19,659 nt of DNA from NCBI GenBank assembly GCA_964384025.1, contig CAYLJJ010000108.1, positions 1 through 19,659 on the forward strand, given 5' to 3'. A model generated the notes under the pieces. It ran no database searches. It saw only the letters and a list, made by a program, of their open reading frames with translations, and was not told the origin of the DNA. A program made the position numbers and the translations under genes. Source of the stretch: CAYLJJ01 sp964384025. Lineage in GTDB: Bacteria; Myxococcota_A; Bradymonadia; UBA7976; UBA1532. Positions 1 through 8,900 of the stretch are shown here, in pieces. How positions within the stretch are numbered: position 1 is the first letter of the stretch; every line of letters begins with the position of its first letter.

Positions 1-1
1 T

Positions 2-322
2 GAAGAACCCAAGGTTGAAGCGCCCAAGCTTGAAACGCCCAAGGTTGAAACGCCCAAGGTTGAGGAGAAGACTACTCCCTCTAACTTGGCACGACTCTTT
101 GTCAATCTGGGTCGCCGTGATGGACATAGACAGGCCCAAGTTGTAGATATCCTGGCTGAGCTGGGTGGGCTACTCCCTGAAGATTTCCAAGAGGTTGCGC
201 TGCGAAATCGACACGCCTTTCTTTCTGTCCCACGAGAATATGCAGAAGACCTGATCGAGGCTGTAGATGGAGAGAGTTTAAAGCGAAAGGTCCTCCGCAT
301 CGAGTTTGCACGTGATGATTAA
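2..322 (+). CDS. DEAD-box RNA helicase, C-terminal fragment with DbpA-type RNA-binding domain (5' truncated by window)
   Basis: The reading frame is open from base 2, so the start and the helicase core lie upstream of the window. The visible part begins with a low-complexity Pro/Lys/Glu linker (PKVE-type repeats). It continues with about 75 residues opening with RLFVNLGRRDGHR and ending VLRIEFARDD. This matches the C-terminal RRM-like DbpA domain of DEAD-box helicases, where a (R)LF(I/V)N(I/L)GRRDG start and a V(R/L)(I/V)E-AR end are typical. In that family the domain binds structured RNA, often rRNA during ribosome assembly, and directs the ATP-dependent helicase core. The stop at 320-322 overlaps the start of the next gene by 8 nt, so the two are probably cotranscribed. 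The family call is firm for the domain. That a helicase core precedes it is inferred from family architecture. Confidence 0.82.
   Translation, partial: EEPKVEAPKLETPKVETPKVEEKTTPSNLARLFVNLGRRDGHRQAQVVDILAELGGLLPEDFQEVALRNRHAFLSVPREYAEDLIEAVDGESLKRKVLRIEFARDD
5..61 (+). repeat. 15-bp in-frame tandem repeat encoding a Pro-Lys-Val-Glu-Thr linker
   Basis: Three contiguous 15-bp units (17-31, 32-46, 47-61) follow a 12-bp partial unit (5-16). The units at 32-46 and 47-61 are identical (gaaacgcccaaggtt). The first differs at two positions. They encode the linker between the unseen helicase core and the DbpA-like domain. The array may extend further upstream. Identical adjacent units suggest recent slippage and possible length variation between strains. 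Confidence 0.85.
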
Positions 323-857
323 ATACTCATCTGCTCTGCTGTTGCTTGGTTTATCTCTGGCTTGTACCAGCCCAGAAGCTGCTAAGCCTCCAACTCCAGC
401 GGTGAAAGCTCCAACAGCTCGGGTGGATCTACCTCCCCTGATCAAACTGGAGGGGACCATCCCACCAGAGACTCATTCAGATCACTCCATGCGGGTGGAT
501 GGGCTCTTAGCTCGCCATGAGAAGTATATGAACCAAAAGATCTTGGTTCGGGGCTTTTTGGTGGAGAAGTATGTACGGCCTAAAAAGGCCAAGCGTTTCC
601 AGCGTCCCCACGCTTGGCTGTCAGACAGCCCCGCCGGCGGAGAGAAGCGCCTTATGTTGGTCAACCTCAGCGAGGAGATCATCGAGGCCCTCCAGGTGGG
701 TAAGCAATATGTGGTCACGGGTAAGTTCGCGCGGCGCTCCTCTGATGGCTTTGTGATGTCCAGCGGCTTACTCGTTTATGAAGGGATCGAGGGCTTGGAG
801 TTGGAGAGTGAAAAGGAGCAGAAGAAGAAGAAGAGAGGGAGGAGGGGTCGTCGTTGA
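315..857 (+). CDS. Putative OB-fold lipoprotein of unknown function
   Basis: This 180-residue protein has a short basic N-terminus, a hydrophobic stretch (residues 6-16) and a Cys at 17 in the context SLAC. That resembles a lipoprotein signal, but the -3 residue is Ser rather than the usual Leu/Val/Ile, so lipidation is likely and not certain. A Pro/Ala-rich spacer follows. Residues about 65-160 contain alternating beta-type segments (KILVRGFLVEKYV, RLMLVNLSEE, QYVVTGKFARR, GFVMSSGLLVYEG) that look like a small OB-fold. The C-terminus is strongly basic (Lys/Arg run). I chose the ATG at 315 because it overlaps the upstream stop (320-322) and gives a normal signal peptide. A longer form from TTG at 306 would add only three residues. 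The gene is probably translationally coupled to the helicase gene. No specific function can be assigned. Confidence 0.72.
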   Translation: MIKYSSALLLLGLSLACTSPEAAKPPTPAVKAPTARVDLPPLIKLEGTIPPETHSDHSMRVDGLLARHEKYMNQKILVRGFLVEKYVRPKKAKRFQRPHAWLSDSPAGGEKRLMLVNLSEEIIEALQVGKQYVVTGKFARRSSDGFVMSSGLLVYEGIEGLELESEKEQKKKKRGRRGRR

Positions 858-861
858 GGCT

Positions 862-2076
862 TTAGGTCTTTTTGGCCAGAATGATGATGTGTTCGCTGTC
901 CTTTCCAAAGAAGGCGTGGGGTGTGTGAAAGCTGCCCGAGATCTCCAAGATCTCAAAACCTGCAAGTTTTAACATCTGCTGAAGCTCATGGGGGCTGTAA
1001 AGCCTGAGACGAATATCATAAATTCGCTCAGTACCATCAGAGAAGACCACATAGCGCTTGATCTGAACCTGGCTCTTTTCAGCCAAAAATTCTACGTCCT
1101 CTTGGGCCAAGCAGCTCTTGCCCTGCCACCAATTTCGGCGGGGGAGCTCCTGGATCGCATGGTCTCGGTTGATGACATCTAGGAGAAAGTGTCCTCCTCG
1201 TTTAAGAGCTCGATGGATCCCGTGAAGGACGCCGAAGTTTTCCAGGTCTGAAAAGTAACCAAAGCTGGTATCCAGGCAGTAGATCCCATCAAAGACCTGC
1301 TCAAAGCTGAGATCGCGCATATCGCCGTGAACAAACTGAACCTTGAGATCCTGCTCTTGAGCCTGGATGAGGCCCTGTTGGAGGAGGTAGATGCTCAGAT
1401 CCAGACCCACAAGCTCATAGCCTCGCTCGGTGAGGGGGATGGCGTGACGCCCAGCACCACAAGCAAGATCCAAGAGCCGTCCACCTTTGGCGACGTTTAA
1501 GCTCTCCTCAATCCACCCCACTTCTCGCGCTGTGGTGTTTACAGAAGGCTTCGGGTGTGTATAGGAGTACTCCTTCTTAAAGACCTCAGAATACCAAGCT
1601 CCTTTTTTCTCTTGTCGCTCCTCTTTCGCCCGCTGTTGGAGGAGGCTTCTGAGTTGCTTTGAGATCCAGAGCGGATCAGAATTTGGGGGGAAGAGTTGAG
1701 CGAGGGCATTTTGCTTCTCCAGGTTCGACAGTAAGGCATCCCCAATCCGTATCTCCTGGGTATCTGCGATGCTTAGATCTTCCGGCTCCGCTTTAAACTG
1801 AGGAGTCAGCTCTTCTAGTTCTGGAGGAGCAGGCTCATCAGGAACGGGCGGAGGTAGAAACTCTGGCTCCTGAGGCAGCTCCTGCTCAAAATCTTCCTCT
1901 ATATGATCCTCTAGCGCCTCCAGAGCCTGCTCCTCCAGAAACTGGGTGACAAACTCAGCGACACTCTTGTCAGAGTCTCCTCCTCGACGTGGTTCATCTC
2001 TTCTTCGAAAGATCGCCATAAGAGGGGCTTCTTCCCTCTGTGCTCCTGACCTTTGCCGCTTTTCAGGTAAACTCAA
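862..2076 (-). CDS. Class I SAM-dependent methyltransferase with long acidic N-terminal extension
   Basis: The protein has 404 residues. Motif I is LLDLACGAGRH at 201-211, an acidic SAM-ribose residue sits in GLDLS (D226), and YCLDTSFGYF (266-275) and LKRGGHFLLDV (291-301) fit the rest of a Rossmann-like methyltransferase fold. The acceptor substrate is not identifiable. Residues about 40-160 are rich in Glu, Pro and Asp and look disordered, which is unusual for a small-molecule methyltransferase. The TTG at 2076 overlaps the psd stop as TTGA (4 nt), favouring coupled translation. An ATG at 2019 (N-terminus MAIFRRR) is a credible alternative and would shorten the protein by 19 residues. The stop (862-864) lies 4 bp from the end of the convergent lipoprotein gene, with no terminator hairpin visible. 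Its position after psd makes a lipid-related substrate such as phosphatidylethanolamine conceivable, but only as inference. Confidence 0.85.
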   Translation of the reverse strand: MSLPEKRQRSGAQREEAPLMAIFRRRDEPRRGGDSDKSVAEFVTQFLEEQALEALEDHIEEDFEQELPQEPEFLPPPVPDEPAPPELEELTPQFKAEPEDLSIADTQEIRIGDALLSNLEKQNALAQLFPPNSDPLWISKQLRSLLQQRAKEERQEKKGAWYSEVFKKEYSYTHPKPSVNTTAREVGWIEESLNVAKGGRLLDLACGAGRHAIPLTERGYELVGLDLSIYLLQQGLIQAQEQDLKVQFVHGDMRDLSFEQVFDGIYCLDTSFGYFSDLENFGVLHGIHRALKRGGHFLLDVINRDHAIQELPRRNWWQGKSCLAQEDVEFLAEKSQVQIKRYVVFSDGTERIYDIRLRLYSPHELQQMLKLAGFEILEISGSFHTPHAFFGKDSEHIIILAKKT

Positions 2077-2933
2077 AATGCCCCCAACCCCCGAGTGACA
2101 GCTTGACCCATTAGGATGGGCTCTCCTTCCTGGAAGGGCTCGAGGCAGATCTCCGGGTTAGCAAAGAGCAGGACGACTGTCGAACCCAGGTTGAAGACAC
2201 CCAGTTCCTCTCCTCGAACAACAGAGATGGGCTCCAACTCCAGATGCCCAGCAGGCAAACCACGATTGCTCTTGAGATTATCGTCGTAACGAAGCGTGAT
2301 ATAACCCACCGAGGTGGCGCCCACCATCACCACTGCCACCGGACCCAAGCTGCTCTCCAGATAGGTGATCAGACGTTCATTGACACAGAAGAGCTGATCA
2401 ACTCCCTGCACCCCCATGCGGTTAACCGGCCAAAGACGCCCAGGGATATAGCGCGCAGAGAGGATCCGACCCTCCACAGGGTGATGAACACGGTGGTAAT
2501 CTCGAGGGCTCAGATAGATCGTGACCCACTTCCCCTCTCGAAAGACTTTGGCCTCCTCCTCATCACCCAAGAGCTGCTCTATCCCATAGGAACGCCCCTT
2601 GGCCTGGAGTAGTTGACCTTCAAAGAGGCTACCACTGTTGAGAATATGGCCATCCGCAGGGCTCACAGCGATCCTTGGACGGCGATCAATGAGCCGCGCC
2701 CCTGGCTTAAGACCCCGGGTGAAGAACTCAGCAAAGCTGCCATAGGCTGAGAGAGGCAGCTCCGCCTCCTCAAGATCGATCTCCTTGAGCTTGGCAAAGG
2801 CTCTCAGGCTCAGGCTCATCAAGGGCCTGGGCAGGGGGAGGAAGCTGAGTTGACCCACAGCGCGGCTCATCAGGTTTTGAGGGAGCAGCCCCAGCAGCTT
2901 AAGGAGGGCGATCTCCCTCTTAGTTGCTGGCAT
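2073..2933 (-). CDS. psd: Phosphatidylserine decarboxylase proenzyme
   Basis: Psd converts phosphatidylserine to phosphatidylethanolamine at the inner membrane, completing synthesis of the main zwitterionic phospholipid. The 286 residues match the usual bacterial length. The hallmarks are SPADG with D94, the motif YLSPRDYHRVHHP with H150 as the likely catalytic His, and LGST with S251. In this family self-cleavage between Gly and Ser of LGST creates the beta and alpha chains and the pyruvoyl cofactor, using an Asp-His-Ser triad. All three residues are present, so the enzyme should mature and work. The ATG at 2933 lies inside the end of the giant TPR gene (14-nt overlap), with a good GGAGG at 2940-2944, 6 nt upstream. 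Its stop overlaps the methyltransferase TTG start. Transcription probably arrives through the 11.4 kb upstream gene unless an internal promoter exists near its 3' end. Confidence 0.96.
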   Translation of the reverse strand: MPATKREIALLKLLGLLPQNLMSRAVGQLSFLPLPRPLMSLSLRAFAKLKEIDLEEAELPLSAYGSFAEFFTRGLKPGARLIDRRPRIAVSPADGHILNSGSLFEGQLLQAKGRSYGIEQLLGDEEEAKVFREGKWVTIYLSPRDYHRVHHPVEGRILSARYIPGRLWPVNRMGVQGVDQLFCVNERLITYLESSLGPVAVVMVGATSVGYITLRYDDNLKSNRGLPAGHLELEPISVVRGEELGVFNLGSTVVLLFANPEICLEPFQEGEPILMGQAVTRGLGAF

Positions 2934-5900
2934 TCAAGGCCTCCAGCGCAGTTCGGCTGCCCTCATGCTGAGGATCCAAGCCTAAGGCACGCTTGAACAT
3001 ATCTCGAGCTCGCCGTTGATCCTGCTTGGCCAAACGGATCTGACCTAAGTGATAGAAGGTCTCCACACGACCCTCTTTATCCAGTTTCCTCTGATGAAGG
3101 AGAATGGTTTGGAAGATCCGCAGAGCCTTATCCCAGTCCTCCCGCTTGAAGTGGAGTCGACCGAGGTGTCGAAGGTTGGGCAGATAGGTGGCGTCATCTT
3201 CAAAGCAGGCGGTGAAAGCTGCCAAGGCGGCCTCTTCATCACCGCGCTCCTCAGCGATGCAGCCTAAGCGGTAGTTATAGCGGAAGAGCTCTTTAGAGCG
3301 TCGCATAGATTTGAGCTTCTGGATGATATCGTTCAAAAGCGGCTCCGCCTCGGCATGCCGACCCGCCTCAAAGTAAGCTTCTAGGAGAACATCACTCAGC
3401 TTCATATCCTTGGGATAGAGGAGCCTGGCCTCTTCCAAAGCTTTGATCTGCGCCTCTGTTTCCCCCAGAGCTTTCTTAAGTTCAGCCAACTTAAGGAGGA
3501 GCGGACCCCGCTCCTCCTGATCGTCGCTGTTGAGCAGCTGTTCGAGCAGCTTGGCCTCTCTGGCTTGATCTCCCGCCTCTCGGGCCTGGATCAATAGCTT
3601 CTGGATCGCCTCCTCATCTCCCTTCTCGGCAGCCTGCTCCAGGATCCGCAGTCCATCCCCTGAACGTTCAAGGCGCTCCAGATAGAGCAGCCCAAGACGA
3701 CGCAAAGTCTCCGCCCGTCCTCCCCCAGCGAGAGAGCGCTCTAAGACCTCCGCCGCTTCTTTCCACCTCTTCTCACGCTCGTAGAGACGGGCGAGGACTA
3801 TAAGGGCGCCCTCATGTTGGGGCTGTTGCTCCAGGACCTCATTGAGAGACTGAACCGCAAGATCACTGTCCTGAAGCTCCTCCTCGGCGATCTGAGCGAT
3901 GCGAACGAGGAGGTCGATATCTCTATCTCCCTTCTCTCCCTGAGCGCGACGCGCCTTCAAGTGCTCCCCTAAGACCTCCACCAATTCAAACCAGTGCCCA
4001 GCCTCTGCGTAGAGTGCGCTCAGCCGCTCAAGGGCCTGAGTCTCCTCAGGTCGCTGTACCAAGATCTGTCGATAGTACTCCATGGCGCTGTCTGAATTCT
4101 TGAGGTGCAGCTCAGCGTTCTCTCCTAAGGCGGAGAGCAGCTCTAAGCGGCGAGATTCCTCTCCCAAGGATAGCTCTTTCACCAAGAGCTCCTGAAGGCG
4201 ATCCCAACGCTCACTCTCCCGATAGATCTTTCGGAGAGCGTTCAGAGCATCCTGGGCCTCAGGCTCGTGGACGAGGACCTGCTCCCAGGAATCCGCAGCT
4301 CGAGGGAGATCCAGGAGCTTCTCCTGGGCGATCTGACCCATCCTCCGGTGGAGTGCGACCAGACGTTGACCGTCATAGAGCCCATCGGAGCGGCGCTCTA
4401 AAATGTCCAGGAGCGCAGACCAGTCCTTAGCCTCCTCATGGAGAGCCTCTAAAGCGGTTAGAGCCTCGTTATCGTTGTCATCGATCTGAAGGGATTCCTC
4501 ATAGGCGCTGACCGCCGCTGTGCGATCATTAAGGCGCTCAGCGCAGAGCTGTCCAAGCTGGTGAAGCCGGAGGCGCTTCTCCTCAAGATCAAAGAGATTT
4601 TCCGCCTTACGACGCAGGACATCCGCCAGAGGAGCCCACTCCTCAGCCTCTTGATAGAGGCGCTCTAAAGCCTCCAAGGCCCGTTCCTGATTGGGATCCA
4701 TCTCCAGGGCAAGGCGATAGTGTGTTGTAGCTCGTTCACTATCTGAAAGCTTCTGCTCACACCAGTCCGCAATGCACAGCCGATCTTCGATCTGTAGATC
4801 GAGATCCTCCAAGTGGGCCTGAGCGGACTCATAAGCAGCCACCAAGCGAGGCCACTCTCCCCGCTGCTCAGTGAGTCGGAGCAGCTGCTCTCTAATCTCC
4901 TCGTCTGAGGGCAGCTCAGAGAAGGCTTGAAGGTAAGCTTCAAAGGCTCTCTCTATGTTCTCCAAGTGCTGTTCTTGAATCTCAGCTATCTCAGACCAAA
5001 GCCGCGCTCGCTCCAAGGGATCCATGGAGAGCTCAATGCGCATCTCTGTGAGGATACTCAGCTTCTCCCACTCCCCCTCTTCTCGATATATGGGCCCTAA
5101 GCCCTCAGCGATGAGCTGCCTGTACTCTAGATGGATCGCCAAGCGCTCCATCGCCTCACGACTGTAGCCGTGATCTGGGCGCTCCCAGAGGATATTGCGA
5201 TAGAGTTCAATGGCGGTCGCCAGATCTTCCTCTAAGACTTCTAGGAGATAGCCGAGGCGGAAGCATAGATCGACGCTATCTTCCTCGCCCCCCAGATCGA
5301 TGCGACGGCGCAGAATGCTGATCAAAGCAGGCCAGTTCTGGGAGAATTGATAGAGACGATCTAGAGCCTCCAGGGCCTCAGCATCATCATCGTCATCGTT
5401 AAGGACCTGTTGCCAAGCGATGATCGCCTGTTGAGGATCAGCCAGCTTTTCGTCATAGATTTGTGCTCGACGCTTATGGAGAGAGCGCAGTAACTGCTGG
5501 TCAAGGACAGACTTACTTTGTTCCAAATAGAGCTGAGCCAAATCTGCGAAGAGCCCCAGCTCATCGGCGAGAGCGTGAAGCGGTTCTATAATCTGGAGAT
5601 CAGCGCAATCCTCTCGGAAGGCGCGTGCATAGGCCTCATATGCGCCCTGAGGCTGGTCCAAGATCTCATGACGCAGTTTCGCTAGGCGCTTGAGCTGCTC
5701 CAAACGATCATCCTGCTCCTCTAAATCTTGGAGTTGGAACTCTAAGACCCGCGCCTGCTCCTCTGGCTCTCCCCGAGCTTCATAGTGCGCTGCCAAGAGC
5801 TGAGCAGCCAAGGAGCGCTGTGCAGGATGATCTCTGAGGATCGTCTCCAGGGCCTCGCGGGGCTTGGGGTTCTCTGGACTGCGGTTAAGGACCTCTCCAT

Positions 5901-8900
5901 AGATCTCTGTTCCCCGCGCCAGCTGAGCGAGCTGATGCTCTAAGATATCGGCGATGCGTAGATCCAAGATATCTACCCGCTCTGGAGACTCCTCCAGGTG
6001 CTGTTCCCGCTCTCCTTCGAGGAGATCGATCAACTCACCCCATCGCCCTTCTTGGCTGAAGAGTCGCTCCAGAGCTTCCAGGGCGCGCTGCTCCTTGCTA
6101 TCGATCTCCAGAATGGATCGGTAGCTGAGGATGGTCTCATCAAAGTTACCCACTCGCAGCTCAAAGACCTCTGCGATCTGGAAGAGCAGCCCCTTTCGTT
6201 CTCCCTCTTCAGCAACCTCCAACTTCTCTCTAAGGACCTCTACCAAGCTTCCCCACTGTTGGGTGCGCTCATAGAGCGGGATCAGCGCCTCAATCGCGCT
6301 CTTATCCTCAGGGTCCTCTTCAAAGATCTGTCGGTAGCTGTTGATCGCCTCTTGGGGCTTATCCAGGATCGATTCATAGATCGCACAGATGCGGTAGAGC
6401 AGCTCTTTCTTCTCGATCACCTCGATGATCTGCTCCGCCTTGCGCGCCAAGACAGAGACCAACTCCTCGTACTTGCCCTCGCTCTCTAGGATACGCTCCA
6501 GAGCATCCAAGGCTTGGATGTTGAGATCATCGATCTGCAAAGCTCGACGGTAACTCTCTATCGCCCGCTCTGGATCCTGAAGCTGTCTGTCAAAGATGGT
6601 GGCGACCTTAAGGAGGATGAGGAGCGCGGCGTCCAGATCATGGAACTCGTCGATTCCCGAGAGATAACAATCCACCAAAGATCGCCAAGCGCCCAACTCT
6701 TCAGCTAAGCGATCCAACTCTCTCTGAAGCTCAGGATCGCCATACTCCTCAAGGAAAGCTCGAGAATAGGCTTCATAGGCCGCAGCCTGATTTCCTAGAT
6801 GCTTCTCCTGTACTTGCGCGACGCGGCCCAAGAGTTCTCGGCGCTCTAAAGAGTCTTCCTCAAACTCTAAGCGCACCTCCACCACCTCGCTCCATCGGCT
6901 CCAGCTCTCTGCCTCCTCATAGAGCGGCGTCAAGATCATCGCCACCCCCTGACGACATAGATCATCTTGCTCTAACTCGTTGAGGAGTCGCTCCAAGGCT
7001 TTTAGAGCCTTTTCATGTCCAGGTTCATCCTCCTCCAGGATGCTTTGCCAAGCGGAGATCGCCCCATCGAGATCTTTGATATGTTGCTCTAGGACCTCAC
7101 CCAAGCGGTAACGCAGGGCTGCGCGCTCAGCCCCCTCCTGGACATAGGACTGCTCATCTTGGAGCAACAGCACAAATTCAGACCAGCGCTCTCCCTCTGA
7201 GAAGAAGTGCTCTAGGGCCTTAAAGGAGTCTGAGTTGGAGGGGTCGATCTCCAAGATCTTTCGATAGACCTCGATGGCGCGTTCGCTGTCCTCAACAACA
7301 TCCTCTAGAAGATGAGCAGCCTTAAAGTAGAGCTCCTTCTGTCTCTTCAGCTCCAGCTGATTCTCAGCTAGGCCCAGATAGAGATCGACCAGCTCGTCCC
7401 AAGAGGCGGTGCGGCTGAAAAGCTTGACGAGGGAGTCAACCGCCTGTGTGTTTTCAGGATCGACACTGAGCACCTCATGGAGGACATTCCGGGCAGCTTC
7501 TTTGTCTCCCCGGTGGCTCTCTTCTACGTACGCCAACTCTAAGAGAAGGGCGACCTTAAGCTGCTCTTCGAGGCTCTCTTCAGCGATCCTCTTGAGCAGC
7601 TCAGCCAAGCGATCATGGGACTGGGTCTCCTCTGCTAGGCGTCGAAGATCCTGGCGACAACTCTCCAGCTCTGGAGCCAAGCTCAGGAGCTGTCCACAGC
7701 TCCTGAAGGCTGCGTTGAGATCCAGAAGCTCCTGCTCCTGAAGTTTGGCGATCTCCTGTAACAGCTCTATCCGCCGTGTGCGCTCATCTTGGGCCTCCTG
7801 ACATAGCTCCAAGACAGGCACCAGCGCTTTATAATCTTTCCGCTCTCGGTAGAGAGGCTCGAGGAGCAGAGCGACCTCCAAAGGATCCACTCCCATCAAC
7901 TCTGCGCGCTCTGGCGCTGCAAAGAGGATCGCCAAGGAGCTGCGTGCTCCCTCGTGGTCGTTCTCCTTTTCTAAGATCTCTCGATAGAGGGCGAGCGCTC
8001 GCTCCCCCTCCTGAAGCTGCTCTTCCAAGATCCGAGCGAGGCGATATTGCACCTCAAGGCGCTCTTCCCCTTCGGAGATCCCCAACCTATGTTCGAGGAG
8101 CGCAGAGAGTTCAGGCCAACGCTCCAGCTCATCTAAGAGGCGCTCTAGGTTATCTAAAGCCTCCTCCTCCCTCTCATCTTCAGCCAGCAGTCGCCTCCAA
8201 GTCTCTATGCTGGCCTCTGGCCTCTTCAGCCACTCCTCTTGAATAGTAGCGACGCGGATGAAGAGCGGCCTCAGAACTTCGATCCTTTCGGTCAGCTCCA
8301 GCTTGCGCTCTAGGATCTCAACCAGAGCCTCATGCTCTTCGCTGCGCTCATAGAGGCGCTCCAAAGCATCTAGGGCTTCAGAACTCTCAGGCTCTATCTC
8401 TAGGACCTCGGTGTGCTCTTGGATGGCGCGCTGAAGATCTTCTAAGCGCTGCTCCGCTAGATTGGCGATCTTAAGGTGTAGAGAGATGGCGCGCTCTGGA
8501 ACAGAGGGGATCACCTCAGCGAAGAGATCTGCGAGATCCGCCTCAGCCTCTAAGAACTCCGCTAAGCGCTCCAGCTCTGCCTCGATCTCCTCATCCGCCA
8601 AGCTCTCTTGATAGGCCTCAGAGAGAGAGCTGAAGGCAGCCAAAGCTTCATCCAGAGGCTCCCGCTCAATGGTAGCGATGCGACAGAGAGTCTCTACTCG
8701 TATTTGAGGCTCTTCAAGATCTTCAAGGGTCCCCCTCAGCGTATCTCGCAGTGACAACCAGGCTTGATCGCTTTCATAGAGAGGGATCAAGAGATGAGCC
8801 GCTCTCAAGCGCACTTCAGGCTCTTGGAGGAGCGCTTCTAGCGCTTCGCGAGAAGGTTTATGCTTGGGGTCCAGCTCCAAGATCACTGAGAGGCGCTCTA

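Noticed and set aside
858..861. Search for a bidirectional terminator between the convergent lipoprotein and methyltransferase genes
   Set aside because: The stops are 4 bp apart and no hairpin with a T-run spans the junction; the A/G-rich run before 857 is explained by the Lys/Arg tail.
2244..2612. 122-codon plus-strand frame antisense to psd
   Set aside because: Fully inside psd, whose catalytic motifs are intact; His-rich translation is a reverse reading of psd codons.
5998..6489. 163-codon open frame on the plus strand, antisense to the giant TPR gene
   Set aside because: It lies wholly inside the TPR gene, mirrors its Leu/Glu/Ile-rich codons in reverse, and has no independent domain. 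Repetitive GAG, CTC and ATC codons rarely create stops on the opposite strand.
7776..8246. 156-codon plus-strand frame antisense to the TPR gene
   Set aside because: Arg/Pro/Ala/Ser-rich low-complexity product typical of a shadow frame; the sense frame shows clear TPR conservation.
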